From: Oscillospiraceae bacterium
Lineage (GTDB): Bacteria > Bacillota > Clostridia > Oscillospirales > Ruminococcaceae
Direction of reading: 5' to 3'
Assembly (NCBI GenBank): GCA_003531585.1
Contig: DQFX01000038.1
Span: 3,822 to 43,716 of the forward strand
Length of the DNA stretch: 39,895 nt
A program made the position numbers and the translations under genes. This document shows positions 16,247-24,312 of this stretch, piece after piece. The notes under the pieces were generated by a model that worked only from the letters and a program-made list of their open reading frames with translations, was not told the origin of the DNA and searched no databases. Each line of letters begins with the position of its first letter. Position 1 is the first letter of the stretch.

Positions 16247-17677
16247 ATGGTATTTTCCAGCTTAACATTTCTGTTTGCGTTTCTTCCGATAACGCTGATA
16301 TTGTACTACCTCGTGCCGAAGAAAGCCAAGAACGTTATCATACTGATAAGCGGACTTGTGTTCTACGCATGGGGCGAGCCGATATACGTCCTGGTGATGA
16401 TACTGTCGACTTTCATCGACTACACCGCCGGCCGCATAATCGACAAATACGACGACCGGCCGAAAATACGAACGGCGTGCCTGCTGGTCTCGCTGATAAT
16501 GAACATCGGCCTGCTTGCTACGTTCAAGTACCTCGGGTTCATCATTGAGGCTCTGAACGCCGGATTCGGGATCGCTATCCCGAACCCGAACCTGCCGCTT
16601 CCTATCGGCATCAGCTTCTTTACGTTCCAGTCGATGAGCTACACCATCGACCTCTACCGCCGGCAGATAAAGGTTCAGAAGAACGCGGCCAGCTTCATGG
16701 CGTTCGTTACGCTGTTCCCGCAGATCGTGGCGGGGCCTATCGTAAGGTACGAGGATATCCAGAACGAGATCGACGACCGCACCATCACCGAAAAGATGAT
16801 CGGCGACGGTATCTCAAGATTCATCGTCGGGCTTGGCAAGAAGGTGCTCATAGCCAACAACATAGGTCTGCTGTGGACTGAGATAAAGGCGATGGATTAC
16901 GGCGAGATCTCCGCAGTGACGGCGTGGCTCGGTATCCTTGCGTTCACGTTCCAGATCTACTTTGATTTCAGCGGATACTCCGATATGGCGATAGGTCTCG
17001 GAAAGATGATGGGATTCCACTTCCCGGAGAACTTCAACTATCCTTATATGTCGCACAGCGTTGCGGAATTCTGGCGGCGCTGGCATATCACGCTCGGTGA
17101 CTGGTTCAAGAGCTACATCTATTTCCCGATGGGCGGAAGCCGCAAGGGTCTGCCGCGAACCATTATCAACCTCCTCGTAGTGTGGACGATCACCGGTATC
17201 TGGCACGGCGCAAGCTGGAACTTCATGCTGTGGGGCACCTACTTCGGTATCCTGATAGTGATTGAGCGGCTGTTTCTCGGAAAGGTGCTTGAGAAGATAC
17301 CCTCATTTTTCAGTTGGCTGTACACGTTCATTATGGTGGTGTTCGGCTGGGTAATGTTCGACGCGGTGGCTCCCGGGACTGTCAGCTTCGGCAACGTTTT
17401 CGAGCAGATATGGACGTTCATTTCGGCGATGTTCGGCGGAAACGGTGTGTTCATAGACGACACCGCAACGAACTATATCGTAAACTATGGTATTATTTTT
17501 GCAGTGTGCATTTTCGGCAGCTCCGATGTGCTCAAGACCTTCGCGGATTATATCCGCAAAAAGGCTCCGACCTGGGTGCAGTATGGATTCCCGGTTGTGG
17601 ATACGGTCATCATGCTCGCTTCAGTGGCGTACCTTTCCACTTCGAACTACAATCCGTTCCTGTACTTTAACTTCTGA
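16247..17677 (+). CDS. MBOAT-family O-acyltransferase (AlgI/DltB-like)
   Basis: This 476-residue polytopic membrane protein should transfer acyl groups, usually acetyl, to a cell-surface polymer. It begins MVFSSLTFLFAFLPITLILYY, has about ten hydrophobic segments and carries the family motif WHGASWNFMLWG with the catalytic histidine H320. Also typical are FDFSGYSDMAIGLGKMMG and FWRRWHITLGDWF. The DHHW-motif gene follows 14 bases later, the usual partner in extracellular O-acetylation. The target polymer (exopolysaccharide, peptidoglycan or teichoic acid) is not visible. Confidence 0.93.
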   Translation: MVFSSLTFLFAFLPITLILYYLVPKKAKNVIILISGLVFYAWGEPIYVLVMILSTFIDYTAGRIIDKYDDRPKIRTACLLVSLIMNIGLLATFKYLGFIIEALNAGFGIAIPNPNLPLPIGISFFTFQSMSYTIDLYRRQIKVQKNAASFMAFVTLFPQIVAGPIVRYEDIQNEIDDRTITEKMIGDGISRFIVGLGKKVLIANNIGLLWTEIKAMDYGEISAVTAWLGILAFTFQIYFDFSGYSDMAIGLGKMMGFHFPENFNYPYMSHSVAEFWRRWHITLGDWFKSYIYFPMGGSRKGLPRTIINLLVVWTITGIWHGASWNFMLWGTYFGILIVIERLFLGKVLEKIPSFFSWLYTFIMVVFGWVMFDAVAPGTVSFGNVFEQIWTFISAMFGGNGVFIDDTATNYIVNYGIIFAVCIFGSSDVLKTFADYIRKKAPTWVQYGFPVVDTVIMLASVAYLSTSNYNPFLYFNF

Positions 17678-17691
17678 GAAAGGAGAGCCGA

Positions 17692-18909
17692 ATGAATAAG
17701 AAATTTCACATGACCCCCGCGAAGCTGACCGCGGCGCTGTTCGCCGTAATACTGCTTACGGTGCCGATAGTTACCATCGCTCTCCCGAAACAGGAGCGCA
17801 GCGAAAACGAGAACCGCACGCTGGCGAAGTTCCCGGATATCGTTAACCACACAAAAATGGACAAGGCGGAGAACCTGGGCGATGTGCTCGGCGCTATCCG
17901 CTGGGACGACATCACCACCCGCGACGAAGACAGCTGGATGGATAAATTCGAGACCTACTTTTCAGACCACCTGGTAGGCCGCGAGGAGTGGGTGCGCGCC
18001 CGCAACGAGATGGAGAAGCTCGCAGGCAAGAAAGAGATCAACGGAGTTTACACCGTTGACGACCAGATGATACAGGCTTTCAAGACCTACGACAAGAGCG
18101 ACGTTGAGTCCTCGCTGAACGCGATGAACCGTTTCGCGGAGACTCACCCGGATATTCAGGTAAGCTTCATGATGGCGCCGACGGTGCAGGAGCTTTATAC
18201 TTCGAAAATACCGTCCTACGCCGGGTACCTCAGCGAAAAGACCTTCATCGACGAGTGCTACAAGAAGATGAACGGGATCAGCACGGTGGACTGCCTGAGC
18301 TACCTCACGGGGCACAGCTCGGAGTACGTATTCTACCGCACCGACCACCACTGGACGAGCCTCGGCGCGTACTACGCGTACTGCGCGGCGGCAAAGACTC
18401 TGGGCTACAGCGCGTACACCCTCGACCAGTTCAATATTGAGACCGCGAGCAGCAGTTTCCGCGGTACCCTGTATTCCAAAACGCTGGACAACGGAGTAAC
18501 TCCGGACAGCATCGATTACTTCCACCTTGCCTCCGGCGGCCCGAAGGTAAAAATGACGGTGTTCGACGGGACCAAGGAGACTGTATACGACAGTCTGTAC
18601 GTCCGCAGCTACCTTGACGTTAAGGACAAATACTCCAGCTTCACCGGAAGCAATTCGCCGATAGTCACCATAGAGACCGACGTTGACAACGGCAAGAACC
18701 TCCTGCTGATAAAGGACAGCTACGCGCACAGTCTGGTGCCGTTCCTTGCGAACCACTACAGCAAGATAACCATGGTGGATATGCGCTACATCAACGTTGA
18801 CCTCGGCAGGCTCATCGACCTTTCGGAGTACCAGCAGGCGCTGTTCATGTATAATGCGGTAACATTCAGCAGCGATCTCACGATAAAGAGAATTTCGCTC
18901 ACAAAGTGA
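17692..18909 (+). CDS. DHHW-motif membrane-anchored O-acylation partner (AlgX/AlgJ-like)
   Basis: This 405-residue protein has one N-terminal membrane anchor (residues about 10-28) and an extracytoplasmic SGNH-like domain. The signature D218-H219-H220-W221 lies in YRTDHHWTSLGAYYAY, and a second conserved block, LLLIKDSYAHSLVPFLANHY, carries the serine-type residue. Proteins of this class receive acyl groups from the MBOAT partner and transfer them to the polymer. AAAGGAG precedes the ATG. It ends the run from the HIT gene to this point; a 10-base hairpin without a T-tract follows at 18935-18959. Confidence 0.88.
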   Translation: MNKKFHMTPAKLTAALFAVILLTVPIVTIALPKQERSENENRTLAKFPDIVNHTKMDKAENLGDVLGAIRWDDITTRDEDSWMDKFETYFSDHLVGREEWVRARNEMEKLAGKKEINGVYTVDDQMIQAFKTYDKSDVESSLNAMNRFAETHPDIQVSFMMAPTVQELYTSKIPSYAGYLSEKTFIDECYKKMNGISTVDCLSYLTGHSSEYVFYRTDHHWTSLGAYYAYCAAAKTLGYSAYTLDQFNIETASSSFRGTLYSKTLDNGVTPDSIDYFHLASGGPKVKMTVFDGTKETVYDSLYVRSYLDVKDKYSSFTGSNSPIVTIETDVDNGKNLLLIKDSYAHSLVPFLANHYSKITMVDMRYINVDLGRLIDLSEYQQALFMYNAVTFSSDLTIKRISLTK

Positions 18910-19237
18910 CCGCGGTTCTGGCGGATAATCTGATACGGGCAGGCAATGCGCCTGCCCGTCGGCTTGTCGAAAAAGTCATAACGGCAGTAAATTTCAAAAA
19001 CTGTGGGGGAAAACTCTTGTTTTCCCCCACACCCCTTTAGCGCCATTGAATCGTTTAACTGCGCGCCAGCGCGCAGAGTGGTGAGGGCTCTGCCCTCACG
19101 CTCCCGCTTCCTTTTGTAAGCAAAAGGAAGCGAAAACCAATACGCTACGCGAAAATTTATAAACCTTATTGACAGCCTCACGGGCGGCATAGCTTTGTAT
19201 GCCGTCAAAGTGGCGCCTGATTTCAGGTGTTCCGGAC
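18910..19237. repeat. Hairpin-array intergenic region
   Basis: Between two convergent genes lie six separate perfect inverted repeats: stems at 18935-18959 (10 bp), 19003-19030 (11 bp), 19059-19076 (7-8 bp), 19081-19099 (8 bp), 19105-19132 (12 bp) and 19185-19204 (7 bp). Nothing here looks like a gene; a minus-strand frame of 140 codons runs through the repeats, has low-complexity character and extends into the DHHW gene. It resembles a mosaic intergenic repeat or non-autonomous element. Confidence 0.65.
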
Positions 19238-19266
19238 AAAAAAGCTCCCCGGGAAGTTCCCGGGGA
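19238..19266 (-). terminator. Intrinsic terminator of metY
   Basis: On the minus strand TCCCCGGGAA and its complement form a 9- to 10-base stem with a tiny loop, followed by GC and six T. It lies about 45 bases past the metY stop. Confidence 0.9.
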
Positions 19267-19310
19267 AAATATATTCAGTAAGGAAAAACCGATGACAATG
19301 CTGCGGGAAA

Positions 19311-20603
19311 TTACTTGATGGCTGCGAATGCAGTATCGAGAGCCTCAATGAGGTCGTCGATATGCTCGGTGCCGATGGAAAGTCTGATGGTGTTGGGCTT
19401 GATACCCTGCTCGAGCAGCTCGGATTCGGTGAGCTGGGAGTGAGTTGTGGAAGCCGGGTGGATAACCAGGGACTTAACGTCGGCAACGTTAGCAAGCAGG
19501 GAGAATATCGGCAGGTTGTCGATGAACTTCTGAGCGTCCTCTGCGGTGCCCTTTACCTCGAAGGTGAAAATGGAGCCGCCGCCGTTCGGGAAGTACTTCT
19601 TGTAAAGCTCGTGAGTAGGCTCGGAAGCGAGGGAGGGGTGATGTACAGCCTCTACCTGCGGGTGCTTGCTGAGGTACTCAACTACCTTCAGCGCGTTGAA
19701 TACGTGGCGCTCAACACGCAGCGAGAGGGTTTCCAGACCCTGGAGGAATATGAATGCGTGGAACGGAGAGATAGTAGCGCCGGTGTCGCGCAGGAGGATA
19801 GCTCTGATGTAGGTCACGAAAGCTGCCGCGCCAACTGCGTCCGAGAAGCTGATGCCGTGGTAGGAGGGGTTCGGCTCGGAGATCCATGCGTATCTGCCGG
19901 ACTTCTTCCAGTCGAAGTTGCCGCTGTCTACGATAACGCCGCCGATCGCTGTTCCGTGGCCGCCGATGAACTTTGTAGCGGAGTGTACCACGATGTCAGC
20001 GCCGTACTCGATCGGGCGGAGCAGGTAAGGAGTTGCAAAGGTGCTGTCAACTACCAGAGGGATACCGTGCTTGTGAGCGATCTTTGCGAGGGTCTCAATG
20101 TCGGCTACGTTGGAGTTCGGGTTGCCCAGGGACTCAACGTACAGCGCCTTGGTGTTCTCGTCGATAGCCGCTTCGAAGGAGCCTTCAACATAAGGATCTA
20201 CGAATTTTGCGGTTATGCCGTACAGCGGAAGGGTGTGTTCCAGCAGGTTGTAGGTTCCGCCGTAGATGGTGTTTGCAGCTACGATGTTCTCGCCCTGCTT
20301 TGCAAGAGCCTGAATGGTGTAGGTGATAGCGGCAGCGCCGGAAGCGGTAGCCAGTGCAGCTACGCCGCCCTCGAGAGCTGCGATGCGCTTCTCGAATACG
20401 TCCTGGGTGGAGTTGGTAAGTCTGCCGTAGATGTTGCCCGCGTCAGCAAGTCCGAAACGTGCGGCTGCGTGAGCGGAGTTCTTGAAAACGTAGGAAGTTG
20501 TTGCGTATATCGGCACTGCGCGTGCGTCGGAAGCAGGGTCGGGCTGCTCCTGACCAACGTGGAGCTGTAAGGTCTCAAATCTGTAGTTCTTGTTCTCTGA
20601 CAT
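19311..20603 (-). CDS. metY: O-acetylhomoserine sulfhydrylase (O-acetyl-L-homoserine aminocarboxypropyltransferase)
   Basis: This 430-residue cytoplasmic PLP enzyme makes homocysteine from O-acetylhomoserine and sulfide, the direct sulfhydrylation route to methionine. It begins with the MetY-type block YRFETLQLHVGQEQPDPASD. The Schiff-base lysine is K211 in HSATKFIGGHGTAIGG, and SIGTEHIDDLIEALD ends the family core. The length near 430 separates MetY from the shorter MetB/MetC. GGAGGA precedes the ATG. A 22-codon leader peptide and an A-rich leader separate it from its promoter at 20805-20833, suggesting control by translation of the leader. Confidence 0.94.
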   Translation of the reverse strand: MSENKNYRFETLQLHVGQEQPDPASDARAVPIYATTSYVFKNSAHAAARFGLADAGNIYGRLTNSTQDVFEKRIAALEGGVAALATASGAAAITYTIQALAKQGENIVAANTIYGGTYNLLEHTLPLYGITAKFVDPYVEGSFEAAIDENTKALYVESLGNPNSNVADIETLAKIAHKHGIPLVVDSTFATPYLLRPIEYGADIVVHSATKFIGGHGTAIGGVIVDSGNFDWKKSGRYAWISEPNPSYHGISFSDAVGAAAFVTYIRAILLRDTGATISPFHAFIFLQGLETLSLRVERHVFNALKVVEYLSKHPQVEAVHHPSLASEPTHELYKKYFPNGGGSIFTFEVKGTAEDAQKFIDNLPIFSLLANVADVKSLVIHPASTTHSQLTESELLEQGIKPNTIRLSIGTEHIDDLIEALDTAFAAIK

Positions 20604-20703
20604 GGTGTTTATCCTCCAAATTATAATTAATTTCGTTCGTTTGTGTTGTTCAGGTTGTTCAGTTTTTGGTTTTTCTTTCGCGTCCGTGTTATCGGGATCG
20701 TCT

Positions 20704-20772
20704 TCACATTCGTGACATTCGTGCTGAGCTGCACATTCGGTCGGTTCTTATGGCTTTCATGATTTCTTTCAT
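20704..20772 (-). CDS. Short upstream leader peptide of metY
   Basis: Twenty-two codons start at the ATG at 20772, with GGAGGT at the right distance, and end in TGA at 20704-20706. The peptide starts MKEIMKAIRTDR and ends MCSSARMSRM, so it has five Met and one Cys in 22 residues, clustered at the end. It lies between the metY promoter and metY, ending about 100 bases before the metY ATG. This is the layout of a leader peptide whose translation senses an amino acid supply. It is inferred, not a recognised family. Confidence 0.55.
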   Translation of the reverse strand: MKEIMKAIRTDRMCSSARMSRM

Positions 20773-20804
20773 TTCAGCACCTCCGTGTTCTTCTTTCTGT
20801 ACTA

Positions 20805-20833
20805 AGTATATCACAACGGTAGGTATTTGTCTA
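20805..20833 (-). promoter_or_regulatory. Promoter of the metY leader
   Basis: On the minus strand TAGACA (20828-20833), a 17-base spacer and TATACT (20805-20810). The hexamers and parts of the spacer closely match the promoter of the cytidylate-kinase-like gene at 23511-23539. Confidence 0.75.
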
Positions 20834-20881
20834 ATCTTTTATTTTTATAGCTAGCTATAAATCCAATTTATAACTGGCTGC

Positions 20882-20910
20882 TTGACAATTTTCGCGCCAG
20901 GCTGTACAAT
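20882..20910 (+). promoter_or_regulatory. Sigma-A promoter of the GH3 lipoprotein gene
   Basis: TTGACA (20882-20887), a 17-base spacer and TACAAT (20905-20910). The leader then contains the inverted repeat at 20921-20954. Confidence 0.85.
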
Positions 20911-20920
20911 ATAAGGGAAA

Positions 20921-20954
20921 CTCTAAAAACCTCCTTCAAGGCAGATTTTTAGAG
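20921..20954 (+). repeat. Leader inverted repeat shared with the right edge of the window
   Basis: CTCTAAAAA (20921-20929) pairs with TTTTTAGAG (20946-20954), with an inner CCTT/AAGG pair. The right arm with its flank, TTTTTAGAGGTGAC, is the exact reverse complement of GTCACCTCTAAAAA at 39875-39888, which also lies just after a TTGACA promoter. Confidence 0.6.
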
Positions 20955-20983
20955 GTGACTATAAATCTGAAAGGAGCACAGCC

Positions 20984-22222
20984 ATGAAGAAACTGCTGCT
21001 TCCCCTGGCGGGAGCATTAATTATAATAAGCGGGCTGAGCGGCTGCCAGTCCACCGAACTTGTTTCAGGTCTGCCAACGCCCTCCGTGGTGACGGAATCT
21101 ACAGCCGCTGACAGCTCCGGGGAACCTGGAGCAACTTCCGAAAATAGCGAAGCTGACGGGCAGATCCAGTCAACTGAACAATCAGTGACCGTGGAATCTC
21201 CCGCCGAAGACTCCGGAACCCCGGAACAGCGCGCAGCTGAGATACTCTCAGGAATGACCGCCGCCGAGAAAGCGGGTCAGGTAATACTAGCAAGGTATCC
21301 GGGAGAAAACGCGCTGTCCGATGCACAGAAATACCACCTTGGCGGTTACGTGATGTTCGGCGTGGACTTCCGCGGCAGCACTCCGGAGGAGATAACCGCG
21401 GAAATCGCGGAGATACAGAGCGCGTCGAAGCTGCGAATGCTGTTTGCGGCGGACGAGGAGGGCGGCACGGTGGTGCGTATCTCAAAGTACCCGCAGTACC
21501 GTGCGGAGCCGTTCCCGGCACAGGCTGAGGTTCTGTCGCAGGGGCTGGACGCGGTGAGTTCCGAAGCGCAGGAGATATCCGGACTGATGAGCTCCATGGG
21601 GCTTAATATGAACCTCGCGCCGGTGTGCGACCTGCCGCGCTCCGAGACGGATTTCATCTACGACCGCGCTTTCAGCACCGATCCACAGCAGACCTCCCGG
21701 GCGGTGGGCACGGCTGTGGAAAGCTACGGGCAGAGCGGGCTGATATGCGCACTGAAGCACTTCCCGGGCTACGGCAACAACCTGGACACTCACACGGGAA
21801 TTTCAATAGACGAGCGCCCGCTTTCCGAGATCACGGAGCTAGACCTGGAGCCGTTCCAGGCGGGGATATCCGCAGGCGCTCCGGTGGTGATGGTGTCGCA
21901 CAATATCGTTACCTGCATAGACGACAGCCTGCCTGGGTCGCTGTCCGGGAAAATGTATGCGTTCCTGCGGGAGCAGGGATTCACCGGCGCGGCAATGACC
22001 GACGACCTTTCAATGGACGCAGTAGGGGAGTACTGCGGGGAAAACGCAGCGGCAGTCACGGCGCTGAAAGCCGGAGCGGATCTCCTGTGCTGCACCGACT
22101 ACGCTTCCGCGGCGGAGGCTCTGACGGCGGCGGTGGAATCCGGCGAGATACCGGAGGAGCGAATCGACGAAGCGGTCACAAGGGTGCTGCTGATGAAACT
22201 CACCTACGGAATAATAGAATAA
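20984..22222 (+). CDS. GH3 beta-N-acetylhexosaminidase-like lipoprotein (NagZ family)
   Basis: This 412-residue protein has a lipoprotein signal with lipobox LSGC (Cys21), a Ser/Glu/Thr-rich linker to about residue 75, and a GH3 catalytic barrel. NagZ-type marks are LFAADEEGGTVVRI, ALKHFPGYGNNLDTHTGISI (with the His/Asp dyad loop) and AMTDDLSMDAVGEY, where the first Asp is the nucleophile. Such enzymes remove N-acetylglucosamine from muropeptides or other glycans. The lipid anchor places it outside the membrane, so it should act on wall fragments or external sugars. The ribosome site is AAAGGAG. A HAD gene follows after 12 bases. Confidence 0.92.
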   Translation: MKKLLLPLAGALIIISGLSGCQSTELVSGLPTPSVVTESTAADSSGEPGATSENSEADGQIQSTEQSVTVESPAEDSGTPEQRAAEILSGMTAAEKAGQVILARYPGENALSDAQKYHLGGYVMFGVDFRGSTPEEITAEIAEIQSASKLRMLFAADEEGGTVVRISKYPQYRAEPFPAQAEVLSQGLDAVSSEAQEISGLMSSMGLNMNLAPVCDLPRSETDFIYDRAFSTDPQQTSRAVGTAVESYGQSGLICALKHFPGYGNNLDTHTGISIDERPLSEITELDLEPFQAGISAGAPVVMVSHNIVTCIDDSLPGSLSGKMYAFLREQGFTGAAMTDDLSMDAVGEYCGENAAAVTALKAGADLLCCTDYASAAEALTAAVESGEIPEERIDEAVTRVLLMKLTYGIIE

Positions 22223-22234
22223 AGGAAGTGCACT

Positions 22235-22765
22235 ATGAAATACTACATATTTGACCTGGACGGAACCCTCGCGGACAGCATGGGCTACTGGTACGGAAGC
22301 TTCCGGGAGGACGAGCGCTACGACCATGAGCGAATGCAGCAGGTCCGCCTGGCGATGAAGGAGAAGTATGCGGAGATCATTCAGCCGCGCCCCGGAGCGC
22401 TGGAGCTTCTGGAGCGGCTTTACTCAGAGGGCGCTGTGATGTGCATTGCGAGCGCTACCGACCGCTGGGTGTCCGAGCCGTTTATGAAGAAATTCGGGCT
22501 GGACAGGTTTTTCCGGTTCTACCTTGACTGCACCGAAGCGGGAGCGCACAAGGACAAGCCGGATATTTTCCTGCAGGCAGCTCAGCGGCTGGGGGCTTCC
22601 ATAGCTGAATGCACCGTGGTGGAGGACTCCGCCTACTGCGCGGAGACTGCGCATAACGCAGGCTTCCGGGTCATCGGGATATACGACCCGAACACCGCGC
22701 CCCGCGGGGACGTTTCGCAGTTTGCTGATGTGTTTATCAGGGAGCTTGCGGAGTTCCCTGATTAA
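22235..22765 (+). CDS. HAD-family phosphatase with an unusually short cap
   Basis: This 176-residue cytoplasmic HAD hydrolase carries motif I YYIFDLDGTLADSM, motif II around IASATDR, the lysine in HKDKPDIF and motif IV VVEDSAYCAETA. Relatives in the beta-phosphoglucomutase branch usually have about 70 residues of helical cap between motif I and the PRPGALELLERL segment; here there are about 36. This may be a natural compact cap or an in-frame internal loss. It is 12 bases behind the GH3 gene with its own AAAGGAAG site. The substrate is unknown. Confidence 0.82.
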   Translation: MKYYIFDLDGTLADSMGYWYGSFREDERYDHERMQQVRLAMKEKYAEIIQPRPGALELLERLYSEGAVMCIASATDRWVSEPFMKKFGLDRFFRFYLDCTEAGAHKDKPDIFLQAAQRLGASIAECTVVEDSAYCAETAHNAGFRVIGIYDPNTAPRGDVSQFADVFIRELAEFPD

Positions 22766-22766
22766 T

Positions 22767-22800
22767 AAAAAAGTGCAGACTAACAGCCTGCACTTAATTC
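22767..22800. terminator. Terminator-like hairpin after the HAD gene
   Basis: AAGTGCAG and CTGCACTT form a perfect 8-base stem with a 9-base loop directly after the HAD stop. The best T-tract (six T) is on the minus strand, so it may stop both converging transcripts. Confidence 0.7.
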
Positions 22801-22817
22801 TTAATTAGAAACAAAAT

Positions 22818-22843
22818 CCGGGACTGCAATCAAGCAGCCCCGG
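22818..22843 (-). terminator. Terminator-like hairpin after the cytidylate-kinase-like gene
   Basis: On the minus strand CCGGGGCTGC and GCAGTCCCGG pair as an interrupted stem, followed by the T-rich ATTTTGTTT. It lies just past the gene's stop at 22852. Confidence 0.65.
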
Positions 22844-22851
22844 ACGTTTAC

Positions 22852-23451
22852 TTATTCCTTAAAATATTTCTTGATGAAATCCTCAAGCAGGTCTACAGAG
22901 CCTTCAATGCCGAGCGCGGAACTGTCGAGACACAGCTCGTAGTTCTCCGGAACGCCCCAGCGCTTGTCGGTGTAGTAGTTGTAGTAGGAGATACGCTGCT
23001 TATCCATGCGCTTTACGTACTCCGCAGCGTGCTTCTCGCCGATACCATAGGCGTTTATAGCGCGATTTATGCGGTCCTCCAGGGGAGCCGTGATGTAGAT
23101 GTTGACCACGTTGTTGAAGTCCCTGAGGGCATAGTCCGCGCACCTGCCGATGATAAGGCAGGATTCCTTCGAAGCTATCTTCTGAATAGCGTTCAGCTGT
23201 GCAAAGAACAGCGCGTCGTCAAACGGAACTCCACCCTGACCGTAGGTGGTCGAGAGCAGATACAGGAAGCTGTTCGTGCGGCGCTCGTCGCTTTCCTCGA
23301 AGTGAGTCTTGTGTATGCCGCTGTCCTTTGCCGCAACGTCCAGCAGCTTGTTATCCCAGAAGCTTACGCCCAGCCGCTTTGCGAGGGTCTCGCCGATTTC
23401 TCTGCCGCCGCTTCCGTATTGTCTTGTGATGGTAATTATCTTCTTAGCCAT
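22852..23451 (-). CDS. Cytidylate-kinase-like family protein
   Basis: This 199-residue protein belongs to the cytidylate-kinase-like family common in gut Clostridia. It begins MAKKIITITRQYGSGGREIG, whose GSGGREIG loop is the nucleotide-binding site, followed by GVSFWDNKLLDVAAKDSGI and a lid-type region near RINRAINAYGIG. It is not the classical Cmk, and the true substrate is uncertain. I start at 23451 because GGAGGC lies upstream and the P-loop then sits at its usual position; the open frame to 23520 is basic, carries no motif and overlaps the promoter. Its promoter is at 23511-23539. Confidence 0.85.
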   Translation of the reverse strand: MAKKIITITRQYGSGGREIGETLAKRLGVSFWDNKLLDVAAKDSGIHKTHFEESDERRTNSFLYLLSTTYGQGGVPFDDALFFAQLNAIQKIASKESCLIIGRCADYALRDFNNVVNIYITAPLEDRINRAINAYGIGEKHAAEYVKRMDKQRISYYNYYTDKRWGVPENYELCLDSSALGIEGSVDLLEDFIKKYFKE

Positions 23452-23510
23452 GATGGATCGCCTCCGTCTGAGTAGCTTCACCTTTTTACGGTGGTGTTTC
23501 CGTTGATATA

Positions 23511-23539
23511 AGTATATCACGAACGGACGGATTTGTCTA
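23511..23539 (-). promoter_or_regulatory. Promoter of the cytidylate-kinase-like gene
   Basis: On the minus strand TAGACA (23534-23539), a 17-base spacer and TATACT (23511-23516). TAGACAAAT, an internal CCGTT and TGATATACTTA recur at nearly the same places in the metY promoter. Confidence 0.75.
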
Positions 23540-23628
23540 CAGTTTTCACAAGAATTTCCCTGTGGTATTTATATTTTTGTGTAATTTCACTACTATGCCA
23601 ACTGGATTTTAATTGAAATTGCCCACAC

Positions 23629-24276
23629 TCAACCCATGATGATCTTTTCCAGCTCGGCGGCGTCCTTGGCGAGATATGTAGGGTTCATCGCTGAAAGCTC
23701 CTCGTAGCCGCGGAAGCCCCACAGTGCTCCGCAGACGTCTATGCCGGCGTTGTGACCGGTCTGGATATCAACGTTGCTGTCGCCGACGTACAGCGCCTCT
23801 GAGGGCTGAACTCCCGCACGGCGGATAAGCTCATGCGCGGCTCCGGGGTCGGGCTTGGCGGGGAAGCCTGCGCCGAATCCGATAACGTCGTCGAACTCGT
23901 CGCCGAAGCTGAGTTTTATAAGCTCCTGCGTGAATTCATGCGCCTTGTTGGAATTAGCCGCGCATTTTATTCCAGCCGCGCGGAGCTTCCTTATAAGTTC
24001 CGGAATGCCGGGGTAGGGCTTGGTGCGGTCGCACTTGTGGGCGGAGTAGTACTCCATGAAAATGTCGTACGCCTTCTGCTCGGTCTCTTTGTCGTGACCC
24101 GCCGGGAGCATTCTCTCGATAAGCTTCGGAATGCCGTTTCCTACGAAATGCCGGTAGCTTTCCTCCGGGTGCTGCGGAAATCCCATGACCTCCAGCGTGT
24201 GGTTTCCGGCGGCGGCGAGGTCGCCTATGGTGTTGAGCAGGGTTCCGTCAAGATCGAAAATTACAAGTTTATACAT
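23629..24276 (-). CDS. gph: HAD phosphatase, phosphoglycolate phosphatase-like
   Basis: This 215-residue HAD hydrolase of the Gph/PGMB type has motif I VIFDLDGTLLNT, a full helical cap (about residues 15-85), motif II AANSNK, the lysine region AKPDPG and motif IV LYVGDSNVDIQTGHNAG. The family dephosphorylates 2-phosphoglycolate and other small phosphate esters. It is the last gene of the run secA-like, mnmE, trkA, gph and lies 36 bases behind trkA, with an AGAGGC ribosome site. I see no convincing terminator after it. Confidence 0.85.
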   Translation of the reverse strand: MYKLVIFDLDGTLLNTIGDLAAAGNHTLEVMGFPQHPEESYRHFVGNGIPKLIERMLPAGHDKETEQKAYDIFMEYYSAHKCDRTKPYPGIPELIRKLRAAGIKCAANSNKAHEFTQELIKLSFGDEFDDVIGFGAGFPAKPDPGAAHELIRRAGVQPSEALYVGDSNVDIQTGHNAGIDVCGALWGFRGYEELSAMNPTYLAKDAAELEKIIMG

Positions 24277-24312
24277 GTCGTGCCTCTTTTGTTCGTTGTG
24301 TATTTGTGTATT

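Noticed and set aside
18786..19208. A 140-codon minus-strand frame in the region after the DHHW gene
   Set aside because: It spans the hairpin array and the end of the DHHW gene, lacks a ribosome site and has low-complexity composition.
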